Below, one piece after another: positions 1 to 5,264 of a DNA stretch of 5,264 nt. Under the pieces are notes generated by a model, which was not told the origin of the DNA, made no database searches, and saw nothing but the letters and a program-made list of their open reading frames with translations. This stretch comes from Pseudomonadota bacterium (lineage in GTDB: Bacteria; Pseudomonadota; Gammaproteobacteria; Burkholderiales; Gallionellaceae). The stretch is from NCBI GenBank assembly GCA_021783855.1, contig JAJXTL010000186.1:1-5264 (forward strand), given 5' to 3'. Numbering within the stretch: position 1 is the first letter of the stretch; the number at the start of each line of letters is the position of its first letter. A program made the translations under genes and the position numbers.

Positions 1-1
1 C

Positions 2-589
2 AATAACTACCTGATCAGCGATCCGGTGATCGATATCTTGGTCGAATGCGAAGCCGGGGCCCTGAAAAAGGCCCGCTTCACACGCGGCGTGCTGGCGCCG
101 AAAGGGCTGCTCTATTACCCCGCATTCATTCCTGAGCAAATTGACCTACCAGCGGCGATCCGCAAGGCGATCCGGTTCACCACCGGCATGATGCTCTACA
201 CGCCGGTCCCGATCCTGGGTGTGCGCGGCATCCGCCTGGTATCGCGCAAGATCCGCAAACTGGATACGCGTAAACAGCATCAAAACAAATTACTGCTGGG
301 TCACATCGTCCGCATGCAAGAAGAGATTGGTACCGGCGGCGCCGGCTTCCGGTTTTTGTATGCATCGTTCCTGCAGGAAGCATCAGGCGTGTTGCGTAAA
401 CCCGAACTTGCCGGGATCGCGAATCAGCTGACCGAGGTGGGTGACGAATGGCGGCGTTTCGCGCTGCATGCTGCCAAGATGTGCAAGGACCGGATGCCGA
501 TGGATTATGGCTTGCTGGCAGACCAGCTGATGCATTGTGCGACAGCCGAAGAAAATATCTACCGGCTGTTACGCACCGAGTTGAAATAA
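2..589 (+). CDS. BtrH-like / DUF4872-type protein, 5'-truncated by window edge; possible ACP-dependent acyltransferase
   Basis: The frame is open from base 2 to the TAA at 587-589, giving 195 visible residues. A GTG at 26 could serve as a start, but the residues before it (NNYLISDP) read as normal protein, so the gene most likely begins left of the window. The visible part resembles the C-terminal half of BtrH-type proteins. A GTGGAGFRFLYASFLQEA stretch (visible residues about 110-127) followed by an EWRRFA helix (about 149-154) matches the DUF4872 style; this is recognition from memory, not a search. Known of the family: BtrH of butirosin biosynthesis transfers an acyl group from a carrier protein to an aminoglycoside amine. 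By inference this protein could unload a chain from the nearby ACP onto an acceptor. The catalytic N-terminal domain is not visible, so activity cannot be judged. It is convergent with the KS/ACP operon and overlaps its last gene by 21 nt. Family assignment is fairly sure; function is not. Confidence 0.75.
   Translation, partial: NNYLISDPVIDILVECEAGALKKARFTRGVLAPKGLLYYPAFIPEQIDLPAAIRKAIRFTTGMMLYTPVPILGVRGIRLVSRKIRKLDTRKQHQNKLLLGHIVRMQEEIGTGGAGFRFLYASFLQEASGVLRKPELAGIANQLTEVGDEWRRFALHAAKMCKDRMPMDYGLLADQLMHCATAEENIYRLLRTELK
542..569. repeat. Perfect 7-bp inverted repeat at the convergent gene junction
   Basis: ACAGCCG at 542-548 is the exact reverse complement of CGGCTGT at 563-569, separated by an AT-rich 14-nt loop. 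The repeat lies inside the end of the BtrH-like gene and immediately after the minus-strand KS-like gene, whose TAA stop (569-571) shares one base with the stem. Neither side is followed by a clear T-run, so it is not a textbook intrinsic terminator. It may still help end minus-strand transcripts, or may be fortuitous. Confidence 0.4.
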
Positions 590-1429
590 CACCCAGCCCC
601 TCATGCTGTTGCCATTGACCACAAACAGTTGGCCAGGTCTATCGCCGATTGCAAATTCCGTCAGCCAGGCTGCATCCAGGCTGTCGTGAAACGCGCAGTC
701 CCAAGCCGAAACGATACAGCCTGGGAATTGCCGCTGCAGGCGTTGTTCGGCGCTGCGTTCCATACCGCTGGCGCAACACAGACAATCACCCTGCATCCAG
801 CTCCCGAATAGAAAATTTTCCAGCGTGGATAATTCATCGAAGCGATGCAACCGAAGCTGCCTTGCAGTCTGCTGGCCCGATTGCAACAGCAACCAATGGC
901 TACCTTCGGCGAGCACTTGGGTCGCGGGTAAGTCTTGACGCTGGCGGTGGACCGCGAGCGGCAGCGCGACCTCCTCCACCAATCCCACCAACGCCTGCTC
1001 GACGACACCCCGTAGCAAATCAGCCAACGCCAGATTCAGGACCGCTTCCATACTTGCACGGCGTCGCGAGATAAACAGATTCTGGCCGCTCAACCCCAGA
1101 TTTTTGGCGACATAGAATCCGGCGCTGCTACCGAGCGTGTTGATGAAGTTGAAGGGCTTGGGTATCTCCCGATCGCGAATCAGCTGTTGCTGGGTCACAA
1201 TATTATTGCCAATCGGACCTAGCCCGGAGCCGAGATAGATGCCGCACTCCGGTCGCAGCGTCTGACCTGCGATGCAACGCGCTGATCCGAGCAGCGCCAG
1301 CTGGATGAAACGGTCGATGCGCCGGAACGGTTCGCGGCACAGTTCTCGCAAGTCGGCTTCCAGTGATGGCAAACTGGCATCGCTTTCGATGGGTTGCAGG
1401 TAATGACTGGCGGCGACGATGCCAATCAT
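569..1429 (-). CDS. Catalytically degenerate beta-ketoacyl synthase homologue, chain-length-factor-like
   Basis: This 286-residue protein has the layout of a KS N-lobe: MIGIVAASH at the start, an IYLGSGLG strand (residues 64-71), FINTLGSSAGF (95-105) and GLSGQNLFIS (112-121) leading into the nucleophile elbow. Where active KSs have a TACxS-type motif this protein has SRRRAS (121-126), which places Arg124 (codon 1058-1060) at the catalytic Cys. The C-lobe is shortened. SHWLLL (177-182) and VVNGNSMRGWVLF (270-282) resemble remnants of the GEGxGAxVL and FGGxN segments, but no HGT or GH catalytic motif is present. At 286 residues it is about 100 shorter than a normal KS. Inactive KS homologues (KS-beta, chain-length factors) pair with active KSs in type II polyketide systems and shape chain length, and that role is inferred here. 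The start ATG overlaps the stop of the KS gene (ATGA). A GGAG at 1441-1444, 11 nt upstream, supports this start. The uninterrupted frame argues against a pseudogene. Confidence 0.75.
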   Translation of the reverse strand: MIGIVAASHYLQPIESDASLPSLEADLRELCREPFRRIDRFIQLALLGSARCIAGQTLRPECGIYLGSGLGPIGNNIVTQQQLIRDREIPKPFNFINTLGSSAGFYVAKNLGLSGQNLFISRRRASMEAVLNLALADLLRGVVEQALVGLVEEVALPLAVHRQRQDLPATQVLAEGSHWLLLQSGQQTARQLRLHRFDELSTLENFLFGSWMQGDCLCCASGMERSAEQRLQRQFPGCIVSAWDCAFHDSLDAAWLTEFAIGDRPGQLFVVNGNSMRGWVLFQLGA

Positions 1430-2580
1430 GAGGCATTTTTCTCCAGCACAAGTACTACGTTATTCCCACCAAAACCGAAATGGTTGAGCAGGTAACAGCC
1501 GTCGGGTGCCGCGCCGTGTGTCGTGGCGGGATTCAAATCGAGTGCGGCATCAGGCGTTTCGAAGCCGGGCGTCGCCGGGATAAATCCTCGCTCCAACGCC
1601 CCAGCAAACAATACCAGTTCGTTAACACTGCACGCACCCAAGGTATGTCCGATATACGGTTTTATCACAGTTACCGGTGGTGTTTTAGAAAATATCCGTC
1701 GGATCCCGATCGCCTCGGCCGTGTCACCCATCGGAGTGGCTGTGCCGTGGGCCTTGATGCCATACACCTGATCCGATCGTATGTGCGCGTCGGCCAGCGC
1801 CTGATTCAACACCGCCGCAACCGAATTGCCATCCGGGTTTGCTGTGGTCACGCCCCAGGTATCGCAATTGCTAGCGCCACCGATAATCCGCAAATCGCTG
1901 TCTGATCCCACATACGCCGACAACACAACCGCTCCTATGCCTTCACCCAGCACGATACCCGCGCGTGCGGCGTCGAATGGTTGCAATCTTTGAGCGACAA
2001 TCTGCAACCCGGAAAATCCAGCCAGCGTGGTGCGGTTTGCCAATTCTGCACCAATCACCAGCGCATGCTGGTACCAGCCGAGTTTGAGCATGCGCAGCGC
2101 ACCCAGCATGGCGTTTGCCGACGCCGTACAGGCGGTGTTGTACGTATAAACATCGCCATCGATGCCTAAGGCCTGCTGAATGATCGCGGCGATGAGCTGA
2201 TAACCACCGCATAGCGGCATCGGCATCGCCGTGTCGGGATGAGCCGACAGTGCTGCAGCATAATGCGATTCGGACAGACCGATGGAAAAGCAGGAAGAGC
2301 CGATGAACAACGGCAGCCGGCAGATCTCCGCAGCCGATAACCCTGCCCGCTCCACCGCCATGCGTGCCACTGGTGGCAAAATTCGTTCAAAGCGGCTGCC
2401 CTCAAACAGGTCTGCGTCATCGGGGATGCGGTAATAAGGCATTCGTAATGGTTCGTGGAAGTCATCGAGTTGCAGATCAATCGGCCCTACCTGCATTTTT
2501 TGCATGGCCGATGCGCACTGCTCCGGATTTTCACCGAGTGCGCAGCTCAGTCCTACCCCCCTGATGTAAGCACCGGCCAT
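1426..2580 (-). CDS. Beta-ketoacyl-[acyl-carrier-protein] synthase (FabF/KAS II-like, type II)
   Basis: A free-standing condensing enzyme that would join an acyl chain bound at its Cys to a malonyl-type extender on an ACP in the cytoplasm. With the preferred ATG (2578-2580) it has 384 residues, close to the usual length of about 400. All catalytic parts are present: nucleophile NTACTAS with Cys151 (codon 2128-2130), AHGTATPMGD with His278 (1747-1749), and KPYIGHTLGA with Lys307 and His312 (1645-1647). FDAARAGIVLGEG (about 202-214) and the C-terminal NHFGFGGNN (about 366-374) are also typical of the fold. A TTG at 2605-2607 would add nine residues and overlap the ACP gene by 20 nt. The ATG is preferred because the first conserved strand (AYIRGVGLS) follows at once and it lies 7 nt after the ACP stop. 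Neither start has a clear Shine-Dalgarno, which suggests coupling to ACP translation. NTACTAS and the later TLAGFSGL remind me of KSs from aryl-polyene-type clusters more than housekeeping FabF, but this is an impression. Substrate unknown. Confidence 0.9.
   Translation of the reverse strand: MAGAYIRGVGLSCALGENPEQCASAMQKMQVGPIDLQLDDFHEPLRMPYYRIPDDADLFEGSRFERILPPVARMAVERAGLSAAEICRLPLFIGSSCFSIGLSESHYAAALSAHPDTAMPMPLCGGYQLIAAIIQQALGIDGDVYTYNTACTASANAMLGALRMLKLGWYQHALVIGAELANRTTLAGFSGLQIVAQRLQPFDAARAGIVLGEGIGAVVLSAYVGSDSDLRIIGGASNCDTWGVTTANPDGNSVAAVLNQALADAHIRSDQVYGIKAHGTATPMGDTAEAIGIRRIFSKTPPVTVIKPYIGHTLGACSVNELVLFAGALERGFIPATPGFETPDAALDLNPATTHGAAPDGCYLLNHFGFGGNNVVLVLEKNAS
1441..1444 (-). promoter_or_regulatory. 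Ribosome binding site of the KS-like gene, inside the KS gene end
   Basis: On the minus strand GGAG lies 11 nt before the ATG at 1429, within the last codons of the KS gene. Together with the ATGA overlap it supports both the chosen start and coupled translation of the two KS-type subunits, which would suit a fixed stoichiometry. Confidence 0.5.
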
Positions 2581-2587
2581 ATCGGTG

Positions 2588-2854
2588 TCAGAGAGTCTTG
2601 TCAGCAAGGATAAAATCGGCCAACGTGTTGATCGAGGTCAACGCCGCGCGGGTCTGGTTGTTGCCGTCGATACGCTTGCCGTATTGCTGTTTGACCGCCA
2701 GCGCGATCTGCAGCGCATCCAGTGAATCCAGCGCCAGGTCGCCCTGGCTGCCGATGAGAACGGCATCATCCGGAATATCTTCCGGGCGAAGGTCTTTTTC
2801 GCATTCACTTATGATCATTCGCTTGAGTTCAAGTTTCAGCTGCTCCCGGTCCAT
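2588..2854 (-). CDS. Acyl carrier protein (phosphopantetheine-binding)
   Basis: A small acidic protein of 88 residues, a normal ACP length. The phosphopantetheine site is LALDSLDALQIALA (residues 40-53), with Ser44 (codon 2723-2725) as the expected attachment residue, followed by the usual amphipathic helix. The N-terminal helix (about 3-20) and the C-terminal INTLADFIL segment (about 74-82) fit the four-helix ACP fold. It should carry the growing chain between the KS pair and any unloading enzyme. No phosphopantetheinyl transferase is visible, so activation must come from elsewhere. It lies 6 nt after the permease stop and 7 nt before the KS ATG. An AAGGA (2866-2870) 11 nt before the ATG, inside the permease gene end, is a plausible ribosome binding site. 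Its place next to KS and KS-like genes points to a pathway-specific carrier, not the housekeeping AcpP, which normally sits among fab genes. Confidence 0.9.
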   Translation of the reverse strand: MDREQLKLELKRMIISECEKDLRPEDIPDDAVLIGSQGDLALDSLDALQIALAVKQQYGKRIDGNNQTRAALTSINTLADFILADKTL

Positions 2855-2860
2855 AAGCTT

Positions 2861-4063
2861 CTATTTCCTTTTGCGCTTGCCGAGCAATAACACCGCAGCC
2901 GCGAGACAGGCCAGTCCAAAACCAAACAAGTAAGCAGCTTGCGGCGCCACCTCCCTGAATTCACTTTGGCGCAGGAATACATCCAGAAACCCCTGCAGAC
3001 CCCAACCCATGGGAGAATAATGGCTCAATGTCTGCATCACGGGCGGCATCAGGAATACCGGCACCATGATTCCGCCTACGGCTGCCATCAGCAGATTGCA
3101 TACGCCAGTGAAAATTGTGGCTTGCTCGCTGGTGGAAACCAGATTTGCAATCAAAAGCGCATAGGATACCGACGCGAAGCTCGCGGCCATCGCCATCAGA
3201 CAAAGTACCAGTGGCGCATGTCCGAGCGTCAGGCTGCCGCCGCCGAACCACGGCACCACGAAGACTCCCACCGCCAGCATCAAAACCACTTGCAACAGAT
3301 TTATGGTGAGATACGGCAACAATTTCCCTAGCAGCAAGGTTCCGGAACCCAGTCCCATGCTGCGCAAGCGGGCATAAGTTCCCTGCTGACGTTCCTGAAC
3401 CCAGGTCGTGGAGAGGGGGATGGCGATAAAAAACATTGCGAACAGCAGCCACGCCGGGACATTCTGTTGCACCGAAGAAGGCCGCCGGTTTTCTCCATTC
3501 ATCTGATAAAGCGATTGAGCATTCAATAACTTATCGGCGGCGTCCAGATTCCCACTCATATTGCCCATACCATCCGTTCCCGGCATCTGCGACTGCAAAG
3601 GCGCCGCGGTCTCTTGCAGATACACGCGTACCAGCACGTCGCGCAGGGCAGCTTCGAAGAGCTTGTATACGGCGGGTTCAACATCCGGACCGGCGAGCAT
3701 CTGCACCGGTACTGGTTTTTCGCCGTCTATCGACTTGCCGAAACCCGCCGGAATGCGCACCAGGAATTGAACCTGATCGTGTCGTACCCGGTCAATCAGT
3801 TCCTCAACGGTCGTATCCGGAGACTGTGCTTTGAAATCATCCAGGGCATCCAGCCTCTTGACCAGCGCGGCACTCAGCCGGCTATGGTCTTCATCGACGA
3901 GGTAATAGTGAATGCTAACGCCTTGACGCAGACTGAAGCTGTCCTGCAACGCCAGCGACATCACCAGTATGAATACCGCCGGCATCGCGAACAGCAGCAA
4001 CAACGCGTGCCAGTCGCGCAGCAGCAATTTCCATTCCTTCCAGATCAATGCGAATACGGGCAT
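2861..4063 (-). CDS. ABC-2 type transporter permease
   Basis: The inner-membrane half of an ABC exporter, 400 residues. It begins with a short cytoplasmic segment and a first membrane helix (about 19-39). A large soluble, presumably periplasmic domain follows (about 40-200), then five more hydrophobic segments (about 203-221, 248-272, 283-306, 315-339, 375-395), ending in a basic KRKRK tail. This 1 + large loop + 5 topology is typical of ABC2 permeases of the YhhJ/YbhR/YbhS style. The segment WVQERQQGTYARLRSMGLG (221-239) followed by GKLLPYL matches the cytoplasmic coupling region of this family. The loop contains a Gly/Met-rich linker (MPGTDGMGNMSGN, 160-172). The gene starts 5 nt after the ATPase stop, so the two surely work together. 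The cargo is not readable from sequence; context suggests the product of the ACP/KS genes or a lipid derived from it. Confidence 0.88.
   Translation of the reverse strand: MPVFALIWKEWKLLLRDWHALLLLFAMPAVFILVMSLALQDSFSLRQGVSIHYYLVDEDHSRLSAALVKRLDALDDFKAQSPDTTVEELIDRVRHDQVQFLVRIPAGFGKSIDGEKPVPVQMLAGPDVEPAVYKLFEAALRDVLVRVYLQETAAPLQSQMPGTDGMGNMSGNLDAADKLLNAQSLYQMNGENRRPSSVQQNVPAWLLFAMFFIAIPLSTTWVQERQQGTYARLRSMGLGSGTLLLGKLLPYLTINLLQVVLMLAVGVFVVPWFGGGSLTLGHAPLVLCLMAMAASFASVSYALLIANLVSTSEQATIFTGVCNLLMAAVGGIMVPVFLMPPVMQTLSHYSPMGWGLQGFLDVFLRQSEFREVAPQAAYLFGFGLACLAAAVLLLGKRKRK
2866..2870 (-). promoter_or_regulatory. Ribosome binding site of the ACP gene
   Basis: AAGGA on the minus strand, inside the last codons of the permease gene and 11 nt before the ACP ATG. 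It is the clearest Shine-Dalgarno in the operon, which would suit a carrier protein needed in excess over the exporter. That last point is inference. Confidence 0.45.
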
Positions 4064-4068
4064 TATTT

Positions 4069-5025
4069 TCAGTCTCTCAGCTGCCGGCCGGTAAGATGCA
4101 GGAACAACTCTTCAAGATTCCCATATCCATATTGCATGCGTGCGATACCCATTCTTTGGTCTGCAAACGACCCCATCAGGCGATTCAGATCGCTCTCGCT
4201 ACAATTCTTCAAACGTAATTCCTTGTCGTGAAAATCAAGCCCGGCAACGATATCCAATGCCGCCCGCTGTTGCGCACTAGGCGTTTCGGAAAATACGACC
4301 CTCAATGTGTGGCCGGCTGCACCGTTCAGGAGATGCTGCAGGGTTCCGCAGGCCAACAGGCGGCCATCGTCGAGCACTCCGATCTCATCGCACAGCATTT
4401 CCACCTCTTCCATGTAATGCGAGGTGTATACCACAGTGACGCCATTTGCATTGACGCGTTTGATCGCCTCCAGGATGAAATGCCGCGATTGCGTATCTAT
4501 ACCCACTGTCGGTTCGTCGAGGAACACCAGCTGTGGCCTGCCCAGTAGACCGATAGCCAGATTCAGGCGACGCTTGAGTCCGCCGGACAGATGCGCGGCC
4601 CGAACCGCAGTAAACGATTCAAGCCCCGTGACTGCCAGCGCCTCATCCAGGCGGCCACGTGTTTCCACGGCCTGAATCCCGAGCACGCCCGCGAAAAAGC
4701 GCAGATTTTCCATGACACTGAGGTGCGCATAGAAGGCGTAATCCTGAGGCACCAGAGCGCTGAGCGCCTGAACTTCGCGTGTTTGCGCCGGCAGGATCCT
4801 GCTGTCGATGCAGGCGCGTCCCGAATCAGCCGGTAACAGTCCGGTGAGGATGGAGATAAGCGTGGTTTTACCGGAGCCATTGGGCCCCAGCAGTCCGAAC
4901 AGGCTGCCGCGTCGTACCCGCATTGACAATCCGCGGATGGCTTCGCGTTCAGCGCCCGGATAACGGAAACTCAGATCTTCGACCTCGATCACGCCCCATG
5001 TCCCGTCATGTTCCACCCATCCCAT
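4069..5025 (-). CDS. ABC transporter ATP-binding protein
   Basis: The 318-residue cytoplasmic ATPase of the exporter. All nucleotide-binding motifs are intact: Walker A GPNGSGKT (47-54), Q-loop VPQD with Gln94, signature LSGGLKRR (146-153), Walker B LVFLDEPT (166-173) and the switch His203 in TSHYMEE. After the core (to about 225) comes an accessory C-terminal region of about 90 residues ending YGNLEELFLHLTGR, the usual tail of ATPases that drive ABC-2 permeases (CcmA/YhhH-like multidrug, lipid or polyketide exporters). It is the first gene of the minus-strand operon. The start is uncertain: the ATG at 5025 has no clear Shine-Dalgarno, and in-frame GTGs at codons 4 and 12 are possible. Codon 12 lies directly before the first conserved strand (IEVEDLSF). 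The longest frame is given. Function is secure at the family level; substrate is unknown. Confidence 0.92.
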   Translation of the reverse strand: MGWVEHDGTWGVIEVEDLSFRYPGAEREAIRGLSMRVRRGSLFGLLGPNGSGKTTLISILTGLLPADSGRACIDSRILPAQTREVQALSALVPQDYAFYAHLSVMENLRFFAGVLGIQAVETRGRLDEALAVTGLESFTAVRAAHLSGGLKRRLNLAIGLLGRPQLVFLDEPTVGIDTQSRHFILEAIKRVNANGVTVVYTSHYMEEVEMLCDEIGVLDDGRLLACGTLQHLLNGAAGHTLRVVFSETPSAQQRAALDIVAGLDFHDKELRLKNCSESDLNRLMGSFADQRMGIARMQYGYGNLEELFLHLTGRQLRD

Positions 5026-5139
5026 AATTGATTTGCGTGATTATTCCGGCAAATGTAACACGACTTCACTTGCCCGTACCCGGTGAACTGGATTAAAAAA
5101 TCACACAAGGCAGATAGTGAGCGCCGTTCACAGCTTCCA
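5026..5139 (-). promoter_or_regulatory. Intergenic leader, probable promoter region of the exporter/ACP/KS operon
   Basis: This 114-nt stretch has no convincing coding frame, is more AT-rich than its surroundings, and is the only sizeable gap upstream of the five-gene run. Two weak sigma70-like -10 candidates lie on the minus strand: TTTAAT at 5092-5097 and AATAAT at 5040-5045. Neither has a good -35 at proper spacing (TGAAGT at 5063-5068 is the best partner of the second, and is poor). An activator or an alternative sigma factor is therefore possible. No operator palindrome or riboswitch is evident. Confidence 0.25.
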
Positions 5140-5264
5140 TTATCTTATTTGAATCAGTTCCCGATTTCCCGGCTGCTGAGGACGGTGCGTATCAGGCAGA
5201 AACGCCAGGATAAAATAATCCCAGGTTTGCGGATTGGACTGACTGTACCCAGTATCTAGCTGTT
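5140..5264 (-). CDS. Possible C-terminal end of an unrecognised gene, cut by the window edge
   Basis: On the minus strand a frame is open from the right edge (first full codon at 5262) to a TAA at 5140-5142, giving 40 residues that include WDYFILAFLPDTH and end RELIQIR. The composition looks protein-like, but an open frame this short is expected by chance fairly often, and a plus-strand frame over the same bases is also open. I do not recognise a family. If real, it lies upstream of the ATPase on the same strand, 114 nt away, and could belong to the same locus. Confidence 0.3.
   Translation of the reverse strand, partial: QLDTGYSQSNPQTWDYFILAFLPDTHRPQQPGNRELIQIR

Noticed and set aside
649..1074. 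141-codon plus-strand frame antisense to the KS-like gene
   Set aside because: Pro/Arg-rich low-complexity translation (runs such as RPPPPIPPTPARR) with no domain, and the opposite strand has start/stop coupling and a KS-like fold.
569..1429. KS-like gene as a decayed pseudogene
   Set aside because: No frameshift or internal stop over 286 codons, a good ribosome binding site, ATGA coupling, and KS-fold segments kept at both ends. Loss of catalytic residues fits a chain-length-factor-type subunit better than decay.
1480..1905. 141-codon plus-strand frame antisense to the KS gene
   Set aside because: The minus strand carries the full set of KS catalytic motifs, so this is a shadow frame.
3614..4231. 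205-codon open frame on the plus strand across the permease/ATPase junction
   Set aside because: It is antisense to two genes with clear family motifs. Its translation is rich in Gln/Arg and shows no recognisable domain, as expected of a shadow frame.
5064..5087. TTCAC...GTGAA inverted repeat in the leader as an operator
   Set aside because: Only 5-bp arms around a 13-14-nt spacer, which is easily found by chance. No second copy is present.
5117..5131. GTGA/TCAC inverted repeat as a terminator of a gene entering from the right
   Set aside because: The stem is only 4 bp with a 7-nt loop, and the T-run on the minus strand lies about 15 nt beyond it, so it does not form a credible intrinsic terminator.
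5101..5217. Plus-strand open frame near the right edge
   Set aside because: Short, no good start or ribosome binding site, and a basic, featureless translation. It is the antisense of an equally short minus-strand frame.

Overview
The window shows a compact biosynthesis-and-export locus from a proteobacterium. Base composition is moderate (about mid-50s %GC by eye). The protein styles suggest a beta- or gammaproteobacterium, but nothing here fixes the taxon. No RNA gene, mobile element, CRISPR array or phage feature is visible.

Layout, left to right. Positions 2-589 (+) hold the C-terminal part of a BtrH-like protein with a DUF4872-type C-terminus, cut by the left edge. Facing it on the minus strand is a tight five-gene run, transcribed right to left: ABC ATPase (4069-5025), ABC-2 permease (2861-4063), acyl carrier protein (2588-2854), beta-ketoacyl synthase (KS, 1426-2580) and a short degenerate KS-like protein (569-1429). 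The junctions are 5 nt, 6 nt, 7 nt and a 4-nt ATGA stop/start overlap, so they very probably form one translationally coupled operon. The last gene runs 21 nt into the 3' end of the BtrH-like gene, and a perfect 7-bp inverted repeat lies at that junction. Right of the ATPase is a 114-nt non-coding stretch (5026-5139), the likely promoter region. Beyond it a weakly supported open frame (5140-5264, minus) could be the C-terminus of another gene.

How the genes may work together (inference). The ACP carries acyl intermediates on Ser44. The intact KS (Cys151, His278, His312) extends them. The downstream KS-like protein has Arg where the nucleophilic Cys should be and lacks both catalytic His motifs, so it is best read as a chain-length-factor-like partner of the KS. 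The ABC pair would export the product. The BtrH family includes an enzyme that moves an acyl group from a carrier protein to an acceptor, so the convergent gene could unload the chain. No ketoreductase, dehydratase, malonyl transferase, thioesterase or phosphopantetheinyl transferase is visible. These would have to come from beyond the window or from primary fatty acid synthesis.

The most notable feature is this minimal type II KS / inactive-KS / ACP set, wired to its own exporter and paired with a possible BtrH-type acyltransferase. I cannot name a characterised pathway with this exact arrangement.
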